A stretch of DNA of 64,000 bases, from positions 74,741,348-74,805,347 of the forward strand of contig OY776129.1 of assembly GCA_963675135.1 (NCBI GenBank). The letters are read 5' to 3'. Below the pieces are notes generated by a model. It did not search any database and was not told where the DNA came from. It was given only the letters and a program-made list of their open reading frames with translations. A program made the translations under genes and the position numbers. This DNA is from Galeopsis tetrahit (taxonomy: Eukaryota > Streptophyta > Magnoliopsida > Lamiales > Lamiaceae). Position 1 is the stretch's first letter. The number at the start of each line of letters is the position of its first letter. Positions 35,101-44,516 of the stretch are shown here, one piece after another.

Positions 35101-35422
35101 ATTATATGGTGTGAATTTATCATGAAGAAGATCCCCCAGGACCAAAAATGGACTGCTAATCTCAAGCCAGTCGATACTTTTACGTGTAAAAGAGAATTAC
35201 CTTGAAAGGTATGAATAATAGTAGTCATTTAATACTCTGGGGATTGACATAATAAAGCCAGTATGTCAACATCCAAGAATATATCAAGAAAGTTTGATGA
35301 CTTCTCCGGGAACTTTACCATAATAATTTACCTATAATATACAACCAATATATAAGTCTTCCCTCTGTTATTTTATTACATTTTATGTCAACATCTACTC
35401 CCATTTTGATATACACCTATGT
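32141..35422. other. Divergent intergenic region between the two GRAS genes
   Basis: About 3.3 kb holds the promoters of both genes. A TATATAT sequence at about 32177-32184 suits the minus gene. A 22-base direct repeat (gacagattatcaataaagac and the next two bases) occurs at about 33304 and 33418. A MITE-like repeat lies at about 33910-34149. No protein-coding gene is supported; the short open frames at 32966-33574 show no recognisable motif. Confidence 0.55.
33910..34149. mobile_element. MITE-like element with inverted ends
   Basis: The right end, inverted, reads GGCTGTGTTTGGATGAGGGG, and the left end carries CATTTGGATGAAGAGATTTG in the matching position. The middle is AT-rich and partly palindromic. 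The GGCTGTGTTTGG-type end is common in plant Tourist or hAT MITEs. Exact borders and a target duplication were not resolved. Confidence 0.5.
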
Positions 35423-35432
35423 TTTATATAAG
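35423..35432 (+). promoter_or_regulatory. TATA box of the second GRAS gene
   Basis: TTTATATAAG lies 65 bases before the ATG at 35497, a normal spacing for a plant core promoter with a short leader. Confidence 0.6.
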
Positions 35433-35496
35433 TGATGGATGTGACCTATTTTTCAACACATAACTCCCATCCCTCCTCCAAAGATCCATCAAGAAG

Positions 35497-37023
35497 ATGA
35501 TGCAATCAGAGCTACTTCCTCCGACATGGTCACCCTTCAACTTTACATGCTCAACCCTCAATCATAACACACCTTCTGTTCAAGAAACCGATTTTTGTGG
35601 GGTAGATGACAATGATTTTTCCTATTCTTTCACCTCGCCTGAAGAATCCTGTGTGATTTCTTCAAACTCATATATCCCAACCATGCTCCCAGATAAATTT
35701 TTTGATCTAGAAGATTTGGATGATGAAATCCAAATCATGTCAAGTGGAGCTATTGAGGAGATAAATGAGTGGATAAACGGAGATGGGAACGAAGGAAGCC
35801 CTTCTTCTCAACTAACCATGGAGGAAGACAAATGGAGCCCTTGCCATTCATTTGAATCGAACAACAACTTGTCTGTATTTCCTCTTACAGATACATCCTT
35901 GCTATTGAAAAGAGATGATATGGAAGTGGATGATCAGCTCACTCTCCTTCATCTATTAAGGGCTTATGGAGAAGCTATGGAGAATGGAGAGAAGGAGCTA
36001 GCTGAGGTGATTGTGAAGTCAATAGATGAGAAAAGTAGTCCAGTGGGAAGCACTGTAGAACGTGTTGCATACAATCTATTCCAATCAAGAGAAAACCAAG
36101 GAGAATACCTAAAGGAGGAGTCACTCAAGAACCTTGTACCGGCGTTGAAGGTGGTATATGAGAGCCTCCCAAATGGGAGGATTGCTCATTTCACTGCAAA
36201 CTCTGCTATCCTTGAATCTATGCCAAATGATGCAGCAACTGTACAGATTGTAGATTTCGACATTGGAGAGGGGATTCAATGGCCACCATTGATTGAGGCC
36301 TTGAGCAGGAAGAAGAAAGCGATGAGGCTCACATCGATAAGATCAAAAGGGGAACCCACCTCTTCTTGCTGGAGCTTTGAGGTTACAAAGAAACGGCTTC
36401 TAGATCATGCTAAACAATTCGGTGTAAAACTGCAAATTGAAGAAAAAAACATTGAAGATCTCAGTAATGATCTGAGGATGAAGAGCAGAGGAGAATGGCT
36501 GGTGTTCAATTGCATGGTGGGACTTCCACACATGGGGAGGAGAAGATCTAGAAAAGGTGTCGACGAATTTCTCAAGGTAGCTAAGGTATTGCTAGCTGAT
36601 TATAGAGGAATTGTGATTCTTGGAGATGGAGAAGCGATGGAAAGTTTGAATAATTATAGTGGTTATGCTTCATATTTTGACAATTTTCTAAGGCATTACC
36701 AAGCTATCTTTGAATCATTGGAGAGGAATTTCCCGGCTTATCTTGAAGAAGCAAGAACAGCCATGGAAAGCCTCTTTTTAGCACCATTTATGTGCCCAGT
36801 TGCTTGGTTACAAGATTGGGAGGAGATGACAAAAGGTTGTGATCCTCAAACAGAAATGCAATTGAAAGCTAGGAAGCTGAGTCTAGATAGCTTGGATGAA
36901 GCTAAGCAGATGATTAGTGGAGGAGAGACTTCTTACAACATCAAAATTGAAGGGACGGGAGTACACGAGATGGTGTTGCAATGGAGGGAAACGCCACTAG
37001 TTAGAGTTTCCACTTGGATGTAA
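35497..37023 (+). CDS. NSP2-like GRAS-domain transcription regulator, copy 2
   Basis: An intronless frame of 508 codons, starting at a double Met. The GRAS domain covers about residues 145-508: leucine-rich region from LTLLHLLRAYGEAME, core VQIVDFDIGEGIQWPPLIEA (249-268), then LVFNCMVGLPHMG (335-347), the PFYRE-like HYQAIFESLERNFP and the SAW end MVLQWRETPLVRVSTW. It is of the same NSP2-like type as the gene at 30449-32140 but clearly diverged, with an acidic, Ser-rich N-terminus lacking the duplication seen there. It is expected to be nuclear and to act through protein partners, because GRAS proteins generally bind DNA poorly on their own. A TATA box lies 65 bases upstream. Whether it serves symbiosis, strigolactone or another role cannot be told from sequence. 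Confidence 0.92.
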   Translation: MMQSELLPPTWSPFNFTCSTLNHNTPSVQETDFCGVDDNDFSYSFTSPEESCVISSNSYIPTMLPDKFFDLEDLDDEIQIMSSGAIEEINEWINGDGNEGSPSSQLTMEEDKWSPCHSFESNNNLSVFPLTDTSLLLKRDDMEVDDQLTLLHLLRAYGEAMENGEKELAEVIVKSIDEKSSPVGSTVERVAYNLFQSRENQGEYLKEESLKNLVPALKVVYESLPNGRIAHFTANSAILESMPNDAATVQIVDFDIGEGIQWPPLIEALSRKKKAMRLTSIRSKGEPTSSCWSFEVTKKRLLDHAKQFGVKLQIEEKNIEDLSNDLRMKSRGEWLVFNCMVGLPHMGRRRSRKGVDEFLKVAKVLLADYRGIVILGDGEAMESLNNYSGYASYFDNFLRHYQAIFESLERNFPAYLEEARTAMESLFLAPFMCPVAWLQDWEEMTKGCDPQTEMQLKARKLSLDSLDEAKQMISGGETSYNIKIEGTGVHEMVLQWRETPLVRVSTWM

Positions 37024-37359
37024 AGATACTAGAAACCAATAGTGATGGCCATGCACATGTATAGGAACTTCTTATTTTTCTACTGTTGGTAATGCTAGAC
37101 AGAATAGTAGTCCATATGTATATCAAACAATCTCAAGAGTGTCTTAATTAAGTAATCATAGCTTTCTAGATGCTTAATTTATTTAGAGATGAGAATATTT
37201 TGGATAAATACTGGCATAGACATTACTCATAATTTCATTAATTTAGAATGGACAAGATGATACTTAGTTTTTTGCCTTTTTGGAGAATTAACAAAACAAA
37301 TTAAAAGGAATACCTTTATCACCGCAACAAACTCCAATCAGATCTATTTTTTCAGAAAT

Positions 37360-38777
37360 TCACATGCTAGCCAAAACAAAGGCTTTTGCATCCTCAAATT
37401 TCTTCTTCAGCTTTGACCCAAATATGGAGATTTGAGCATTATTAGATCCAAGGTTTAGAAGGAAGATATTCAACCTCAACAGAGTCAAAATTAAAGAACT
37501 GCCAAACAAATAAATCACTGAATCAATAATCTGTGAATGATGTAGGCATTAAAGGCAAATCATGCCCAATAAGAAGCAACAATCAATCTTCTGCTACTGA
37601 ACATTAAAATATCATGCTCATTCCAAATAAAAATTGAACTATATTATGCTTATTTCAAATAACACGAAACTCAACCCTTTAAAAACTGACCTGAGAGAAA
37701 GCCTTCACAACTTCATGTCAACCATGGTGTGTAACATAGAACGGCCAAATGAATGAGAGGTGGACGGTCACATTCGGAGAAGTCACTTAGGAGAAAATCA
37801 CCAGGGTCCCTAAGTGTCTCGTAGTGGCATGAAGTTCAAAATTTTGGGTTCCTTTACTTGCGTGACAATATTACCTCTTCATACACAGCATAGTTTATGG
37901 TATCCTCTTTGATGGATAATGAATAACGCGTAGAATTCTTTATCTTTCTTGTTTTTCCATCATTCAGTTCTGTCATTCCAGGATCAATATCACAAAATAC
38001 ACTACCGAAAGGCCCCAAGCATCAGATTTGATGAAAGCAAAGCAATAGGTTCAAGTTGGTGACAATAATCATCAAATTCTAGCTGATATCAGTAAATACA
38101 GTGGCCTGGACACATCTAAGCAACCATTTTAGAACACAGTCTAGGTGAGAGTCAAAATAGTGAAAACAGAAAATAAATACTCCATGATTTAAGGCTGCAG
38201 GCACCAGAAATAAGTATGACTAAGCATTACTATTTAAAAAAAAAATGCAGGAATATCCCGACAAGTAAAGTAGTAAATGATGATGATTTTGTATGCAAGT
38301 ATGTCTGTCTTGCCCCGTGTTCTAAGAATCTCATATGAAGGTATCGAACTTGAGCAGAACTCGCAATCCAAAAAAAATTTAAAGCGCAAACCACAAGAGG
38401 CAAAAAGAGTGTCAATTCTTAATAACTGCAAACATCAACAATCATAAAGAAAAGCGCACTATGCATGAACTGAAGCATTAAAACACACAAAAAGGACACA
38501 AGCAAGCTTTCGGGAATGCAATTACACATGAGCAATCAAGCTTCAGAAACAAATTAAATCCTGGTAAGGAAACAGAAAGTAGCCAATATACCTGCAAATG
38601 AGATAGCTGCTCTTTAGTCAATTCACTAATTAGTGTAGAAATGATTAATGAATCGTTGAGCTGATGCAGTTTTGTGGCAGAAACAAGCCATACCGCAGAT
38701 CTTCATCTACCATTAGCCGTCGGCGCCTCTTCGTTAGCAAAACAGTTAACACCATTAACACTACTTCCCCCTGCCAT
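37360..38777 (-). pseudogene. Unrecognised exon-like pieces, possibly a decayed multi-exon gene
   Basis: Three minus-strand segments look coding. The first, 38777-38592, begins MAGGSSVNGV, is open for 62 codons except for TGA at codon 25 (38703-38705), and ends CAG|GTATAT. The second, 38001-37875, begins after a TAG acceptor, reads CDIDPGMTELNDGKTRKIKN and onward, and ends GAG|GTAATA. The third, ending at TGA 37360-37362, starts after GGCAG near 37490. I do not know this protein and cannot join the pieces in phase, so further exons may be missing or the locus may be dead. The stop in the first segment could be a CGA to TGA change. Confidence 0.35.
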
Positions 38778-39070
38778 ATTAACTGTGGAAAAGAGCGGCA
38801 GCGGATATTAGCTTAACGAATCCTAGCGCCGCTCACTGGTTGAATTCGATCACCATAATTTTGGTTTACCGATTAAACAATCAAAGCTGGAGTTGACAAA
38901 TTAAGTAGAGTGGGGAAGGGAGAATAGAAACATGTTTTCAGAGCCGAAAACCAGGGGAAGAAGCCAACAAAGAGGTAAAATGACCAAATTTTGTGACCAG
39001 AGGAAATATAAAAATTTGTATTCTACACAACAAATTTAAAGCCCCGAAAAAAGGTTTAAAATTTAAAAAT

Positions 39071-39152
39071 CGTCGACAGCAGGATTCGAACCTGCGCAGG
39101 CAAAGCCCAACAGATTTCGAGTCTGTCTCCTTAACCACTCGGACATATCGAC
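39071..39152 (-). tRNA. tRNA-Ser (CGA)
   Basis: An 82-base sequence reads GTCGATATGTCC... on the minus strand. The acceptor stem pairs GTCGATA with TGTCGAC, and the anticodon stem ACAGA/TCTGT carries loop CTCGAAA with anticodon CGA. A long variable arm is typical of serine tRNAs, and the T-arm is GCAGG-TTCGAAT-CCTGC. The CCA end is not encoded, as usual in eukaryotes, and a T-run follows as Pol III terminator. Confidence 0.95.
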
Positions 39153-39652
39153 TTTAACGATTAAATCTTCTTATTTACTTATTATATTGTATGTTTTTAA
39201 TTAGTATTTCTATTTTGCTAAATACTTCATTATTACTGGTAACGCATACGCTAACGCCTATGCCAACCTATAATCAATAAATTAGTTTTTTTTAACACCT
39301 TTACTATATGCCACGTTAAAGTGTAGGTTGGTTATTGTCATTGGTGTGTTTGCAAATTCTAATAGCTAACTTCTTTTATATTTTTTCCAAAAGTTATAAG
39401 AATTGAGAAGTACCAGTTTTTTTTTTTTGTTTTTTTTAGTGTAGTTAAATTGAACAAAGTGACTATGTAGTCAGCACGTCGATTTGCGTCACGTGGCGTC
39501 GTATGCGTCGTATGAACCTTACATATTATACAAGTTTAAAATAATTAAATCATTTTTTAAATTATATTTTATTATTTACTATATTACCCCCTCCTTTAAT
39601 ACAATTTACATTATTTTAAAATTTAAATAACCAATTAATTAAGTTAATTCAA
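39153..39652. other. AT-rich intergenic DNA
   Basis: No gene or clear repeat is seen. A T-rich run lies at about 39419-39439. Confidence 0.5.
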
Positions 39653-39955
39653 TTGATTGAAATTAGGTTACGTCTTGTCTCCTCCCCCAATTACAACTTC
39701 TCTCAACCTCGTCACTTCTACAAATCATGCCGCCGTTACTGGACCCACGGCGGCACCCTCCGTGACATTCCGATCTGCGACGGCAGCCGTAAGAACGCTA
39801 TACGCTCACGCACCACTACCACATCCGCTGCTGCTGCATTCTCGTTGCCTCGTCATGATTTTCGTAACTTTCCGACCGCTGCTTCGCAGCTTTTGATCCC
39901 GTTCGTCGGCGATCACGGCGGGAGTTTTACGTTGTTGAATACCAGAGGACTGTGA
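39653..39955 (+). pseudogene. Dof zinc-finger gene relic
   Basis: An open frame of 100 codons contains the second half of a Dof DNA-binding domain: SQPRHFYKSCRRYWTHGGTL followed by RDIPxxxGSRKN. Dof proteins are plant transcription factors with a CX2CX21CX2C zinc finger that binds AAAG. Here the first Cys pair is absent, and the third Cys is Tyr (FYKSC instead of FCKxC). The GGGSRK motif is also altered. The frame starts at TTG without a proper ATG. It therefore cannot form the zinc site and is a truncated relic. Confidence 0.8.
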
Positions 39956-40836
39956 TTTTTCTAAGTTTGATTTCCTGACTTCTAATTTTCTAAGTTTGAT
40001 TGTAATTGAAAAGATTTCTGGATTTGATTAAAAAAAAATAGATTAAGTTACGAGGAACTAATTTTTTTTTTTATAGATAATTTAGTCTCACTTGCTCAAC
40101 CCTTCTCGCCCTAGATTAGTTTCTGCAATTTTACTTGAATTCCGTGTGAAGAGGCGTGAATGTGGTTTCGGTTTCTTTAATTCAGTTTTCAAGTTGATAA
40201 TGGTTAGTTTATTGAAACTTGATATTTCCCTTCTTGCAACGGCAGCGGTGAGTCGACGACGGTAGACTCGGTAGTGGCGCTAAAATTCCCAATTTTTTTG
40301 TTTCTTTGAATTTGATGGATGAGACGAGAGAACGCGTAGAAGAAGAAAGAAGAATAAATTGGTTTAATTGAAAAATAAATTTAATTTTGAATTAATAATT
40401 TTAAAAGAGATCTTTATTTAAATGGCCTAGTCAACATAAAACTTCATTTAAAATGTCTTCCTTCTTAATTTTTTTATTTAAATGACCCTTTTTTTAAATA
40501 TTTGGCGGGTTTTATGCGTTGTTTGTAAGGGGAATTTAGGGGGGCTTCTCATTAATATTAGTCAAAGGTCATTTAAACAAAATTTTAACTGAAAGAGGTT
40601 ACTATAACTAATTTTCCATATTTAATTACACAAGGATAAAAACGTAATTTTAAAATTATACATTTTAATCAATTAAATTAATTATAAAAATACAAACGTA
40701 CGATACCATACGATGAATACATACTGCACATTATACAAAAGGTAACAAGTCATCAAGTTTAAGTCTTTAGATTTGAATTTTAATGGTTCAGATTTAATTA
40801 ATTACATAGTCATTACGATCCCATACGACACTCTAA
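39956..40836. other. Intergenic, no gene seen
   Basis: Mainly AT-rich DNA. A slightly GC-richer patch at 40230-40290 may be further decayed sequence of the Dof relic, but no motif supports this. Confidence 0.45.
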
Positions 40837-41119
40837 GGGTATGTTTGTTTTGGGATTATGTAGGATGGGGAAATTTTGGATGGGGAAATCCTGGATGGAG
40901 AAATCCTGATAAATAGTAATTGTGTGTGTTTGCTTTGGGATTTTGAGTAGGATGAGATGTAACTTTATGTTAAATCAAATTGTGTAAGAGTGATTGGATG
41001 GGATGTAATAGTAGGATGTATATGTATTTTTAAAAATGAGTGTAGTTGAATAAGGAAATCGGGATGTGAAATCTCGAAGTAGAACAAGGACGTCGGTGAG
41101 TCCCAAAACAAACATGCCC
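40837..41119. mobile_element. Tourist-like MITE, copy 1
   Basis: The 283-bp element has terminal inverted repeats GGGTATGTTTGTTTTGGGA and, inverted, GGGCATGTTTGTTTTGGGA. It is flanked by TAA on both sides (40834-40836, 41120-41122), the target type of PIF/Harbinger elements. A second, closely similar copy lies at 42439-42736. Confidence 0.85.
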
Positions 41120-41725
41120 TAACTAAATGTAGAAGGACTCTAGTTTTTTAGAAGAAAAAAAATAAGTAAATCTACCTCATCCTGTACGGTTTGTAAATCT
41201 CACATTAATCTTATTTATATAATTTAATTTACCCACAATAATTTATATATTATCATAAAAAATAAATCGTCGTTTAACATTTCACTAAATAACAAGAAGT
41301 GGGCCTAATTCTGAAGGACTTTTTTTATAATCTTTCAATATGGCGTGGATTATTTACCCCTCCAACCATGTTAGATGAACTCCCCTCTTCAGTTTATTAA
41401 TTGAATAAAAATGGTAAATACATAAACTGTCCTTTTAATAAAATGGGTCTATTAATACACTACCCTACAACAATAAAACCCTAACCTAACCCTTATTCAA
41501 GGAAAAACAGTTGTCACCCACCTCCGCCACCGCTGGAGACCAAACAAATTTATAATTTTTTTATAAAAAACCTTAGAAATATATATATATATATCGACAA
41601 ACCATCGATTGACACTGATTTGTCGACTAAATAGTACATTTTCGACGGTAGTTGTTGACGGAAAACACCCTTGTCGACAACATTTTATCAAAAGATTTAA
41701 AAAAAAAAATCAGATTTTTCGACAT

Positions 41726-41795
41726 GAAATTGTCGACCATATACATTATGATCGATAAATTGTTATCGATCATAATGTATATGGTCGACAATTTC
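41726..41795. repeat. Perfect 33-bp hairpin inside element A
   Basis: Arms 41726-41758 and 41763-41795 are exact inverted complements separated by a 4-base loop (ATTG). The arms contain GTCGACCATATACATTATGA. The hairpin lies within the transposon and could be a product of its spread or a source of small RNA. Confidence 0.95.
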
Positions 41796-42438
41796 TTATC
41801 GAGAATTAGAAAAATAAATTAAAAACCTACCTGTTTTTATTGACGAAACGAGGAGAAGGAATGAGGCGGTGGTGGTGGCGTTGGGCGAGGCAGGAGGGCG
41901 TCGCTGCATGTATGCTGAAATTAAAAAAAAAAAAAAAGTGGTTGGGCGGCGGCCGTGAGAACCTTGTCGACCTCCATGGCCGACGGGTAACGAGTTTGCA
42001 GCATAAAATATAAAAAAATGTTGGGGTCAAACAAGTTCCACATTGAAAAAGTTTTAAAGGATTATATAATGGGAGACTAGTATCGGTATGACGTATTTTG
42101 GGAAAACTCAAAAGCATTGTTGTGAGGGTTTCATCAGCCCAAAGAGGACAATATCATACAAAGTGGAATACGAAGGGTTCTCCCGAAAACCCATAACAAC
42201 TGGCCCCGTCTGTGGAAAATAGAGCCATGGTCCTGGACGAATATGACGTGGAGAAGTCCCTAATGTCAAACTATAAAAAAGACGGAATGACTAACCTTTT
42301 GAGAAACAACAGAGTAAGTCTCTATGGACTAAGCATGATGACCTAGATAAAGCATGTTGTTTAGGGGATGGTCGGTGGTCTTTATTTGAAGGGGAGGATT
42401 GTTGGGGTCAAACAAGTCCCACATTGGAAAAGCTTTAA

Positions 42439-42736
42439 GGGTATGTTTGTTTTGGGATTATGTAGGATGGGGGAAATTCTGGATGGGGAAATCTTGGATG
42501 GGGAAATCCTAATGAATAGTAATTGTGTGTGTTTGTTTTGGGATTTTGAGTAGGATGAGATTTAACTTTATGTCAAATCAAATTGTGTAAGAGTGGTTGG
42601 ATGAGATGTAATAGTAGGATGTATAGGTATTTTTAGGAATGAGTGTAGTTGGATGGAGAAATCTGGATGTGAAATCCCGAAGTAGAACAAGTTACGTCCC
42701 ACATCCGGATGGGTGAGTCCCAAAACAAACATGCCC
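42439..42736. mobile_element. Tourist-like MITE, copy 2, inside the TRIM LTR
   Basis: The 298-bp element is closely similar to the MITE at 40837-41119 over its whole length. It is flanked by TAA (42436-42438 and 42737-42739). It interrupts the right LTR of the TRIM 36 bases after the LTR start. Confidence 0.88.
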
Positions 42737-42747
42737 TAAAGGATTAT

Positions 42748-42901
42748 TTTTTTTGGAGTCTCGGGTATCCGATTCAAGGATCGACTAATTTCGGGGGACC
42801 AATCCCACCGCCCACTTGCGCGGGTCCCGTTTAAAGCCAAAGTTTTGCGTTGTGTATGGACTGACCGCATATAAATTGTTTGCACCTTAGAGAGTTCGCT
42901 T
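42748..42901 (-). mobile_element. SINE-like retroposon inside the TRIM LTR
   Basis: 154 bases are flanked by a perfect 11-bp direct repeat TAAAGGATTAT (42737-42747 and 42902-42912) and end, on the minus strand, in a short A-run. The 3' half has GTGGGATTGGTCCCCC and AATTAGTCGATCC, reminiscent of tRNA-derived plant SINE bodies. Clear Pol III A and B boxes were not identified. Its target duplication begins at the border of the MITE, so it landed immediately next to it. Confidence 0.65.
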
Positions 42902-43328
42902 TAAAGGATTATATAAGAGGGAACTAGTGTCTTCATTGGTATGAGACACTTTGGAAAAACTCGAAAGTAAAGTCGCGAGAGTTTCGTCGACCCAAAGCGT
43001 ACAATATCATACCAAGGATCCTCCCGGAAACCCAACAAAAATTGAAGAAGAAAAAGGTGGGGCGGCAGTGGGGCCAGGTGGGGAGGCGACGACGAATACG
43101 GTGGTGGGGGAGAAGACATATGAAGGAGTGAAGAAAGAGAGAATTGGGAAACTAGGTTTATAATAGTGTGGATGTATTTATCTAAAAAAATTAGAGAAAA
43201 AAGGGCATTGTAGGTATTTTGGGGGGAGTACATCTATAATTCTTCTATTTTAGAGGGGTGCGTGTATTGGGAGAGTACATCTAACATTGTTGGAGGGGCA
43301 AATAACCCACGTCTTTTAATTTTTACAA

Positions 43329-44313
43329 GGTGTGGGGTATATACCCCTCCAGCTTTGTTTAATGCACGTCTCCGATATACACACTCCCCCCATACATAAA
43401 CGATATATGCACTCCCCCTGAAATGTCTCGTGTACCCTTTTCTTTTAAAAATCTACATTATAAATACACACACCCCAAAACCCTAATTTTCTTCTCCCCT
43501 TCTCCAAACTTCTCCTTCTTCCCCAAACTTCTTCTTCCTCATTTACCTTTTTTTCTTCCCCAACAATCACCATAGCCGACGCCTACCACCGCCCACCACA
43601 ACTACTGCTCGCCGCCCTAGCCACCTGCCCACCGCTCGCCTCCTGCCTCCATTTTTTTTTTCTACATCCTCCTCTTCCTCCCCCTCCCTCCCAAGGCGTC
43701 GCTGCTCCTTCACCCCCAGCGACGCTGCCGCCCATATTTTTTGCCCTATCTGCAACAGGTGGCGCCGCCGACTCTTCTTCTTCCTCCAGCCAGCCATGCT
43801 CCCGCAGTCGGCCGCCACTTCCGTCCGTCGAGGCTCTTTTTAAAAAAAAAAAAAACGACAAAAAATGATCGACCATAATACTTTCATCGACAATGAAGGG
43901 TCGATGAGCGTGTTTAAGGTCAACCCTTTATTCTCGATTTTTTTTTTTAAATTCTTCCGATGAACCAGTGTCGACGGGAAGGTGTTTGATCGACAAACCA
44001 GTGTTAACGAGAGTGTTTTTGGTCGACATTGGTTTGTCGAAAATAAGTAATTTTTTTTTTAATTTCTAAGTTTTGATTTTTAATTTCTAAATTTATTTGG
44101 GGTAGTGGTGGCTGTCGAAGGTGGAGGTGACGGTGGCAACAAATGTTTTAATTCTAAGGTTAGAGTTAGAGTTGTGTTTAAATTATATAGGGAATGTATG
44201 TATCTTAACATGTTTTAGTAAAAGGGCAAAAATGATATTTTGCATGAATATTTAATTAATAAAATTGAAGAGGGAGTGTATTAAACAAAGCTGGAGGGGT
44301 ATATACCCCACCC
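43329..44313. mobile_element. TIR element B (MULE-like)
   Basis: The 985-bp element has inverted ends around GGGGTATATACCCCTCCAGC and a perfect 9-bp target duplication TTTTTACAA (43320-43328 and 44314-44322). It is related to element A, which ends only a few bases to the left. The interior has a pyrimidine-rich, GC-rich stretch (43480-43840) that creates long antisense open frames of low complexity and a TCGAC-rich part. No transposase is seen. Its right end is about 200 bases upstream of the second eS4 ATG. Confidence 0.85.
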
Positions 44314-44348
44314 TTTTTACAAGTACCGGTTTGCATTATAAGGGCTAA

Positions 44349-44430
44349 GGCCCAACTGTGAATTATTGTAAAGTAGGCCCAAATTGAATAGGCTCACAGA
44401 ACTTATAACTGAATCCGAACACTAGGGTTT
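44349..44430 (+). promoter_or_regulatory. Promoter motifs of the second eS4 gene
   Basis: Two site II motifs (GGCCCA at 44349-44354 and 44376-44381) and an exact telo-box TAGGGTTT (44423-44430) lie 87-168 bases before the ATG. This is the usual plant ribosomal-protein promoter set. TIR element B ends only 36 bases upstream of the first motif. Confidence 0.75.
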
Positions 44431-44516
44431 TGCTTTTCCTGTGTTCCTCAACTCACGAGCGGTAGAGGCAGAGAGAAGAGAGGGAGGCTCCGCCGTGTTT
44501 CGCATCAACAACCAAA

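Larger units (their letters stand above)
42019..43037 (+). mobile_element. TRIM-like miniature LTR retrotransposon with two later insertions
   Basis: The left LTR is 42019-42198, starting TGTTGGGGTCAAACAAG and ending ATAACA. The right LTR starts at 42400 with the same bases and ends CCCAACA at 43037. Removing a MITE (42439-42736) and a SINE-like insert (42748-42901) with their duplications leaves about 172 bases, matching the left LTR. A TGGCCCCGTCTGTGG sequence directly after the left LTR resembles a tRNA primer site. GAAGGGGAGGA just before the right LTR is the purine tract. There is no coding capacity in the 200-bp interior. The LTRs are clearly diverged, so the insertion is old. Confidence 0.8.
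41342..43313. mobile_element. TIR element A (MULE-like), split by a TRIM
   Basis: The ends match as inverted repeats of about 36 bases around TTATTTACCCCTCCAAC. The 9-bp flanks TTTCAATAT (41333-41341) and TTTTAATTT (43314-43322) agree at 7 of 9 positions, consistent with a worn 9-bp target duplication. Without the TRIM the element would be about 950 bp, similar to element B at 43329-44313. The two share the terminal motif and the inner TCGAC-rich and CCACCTCC-rich segments in opposite orientation, so they belong to one family. No transposase is encoded. Confidence 0.75.

Noticed and set aside
37984..38040. Reading resembling kinase subdomain IX (KSDAWGLSVVY) on the minus strand
   Set aside because: Only about ten residues fit, no other kinase motif is nearby and the frame stops at once; another frame there looks more like an exon.
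43567..43876. Two overlapping GC-rich open frames (Arg/Gly/Glu-rich)
   Set aside because: Both arise from the pyrimidine-rich interior of TIR element B, overlap in different frames and have no motif.
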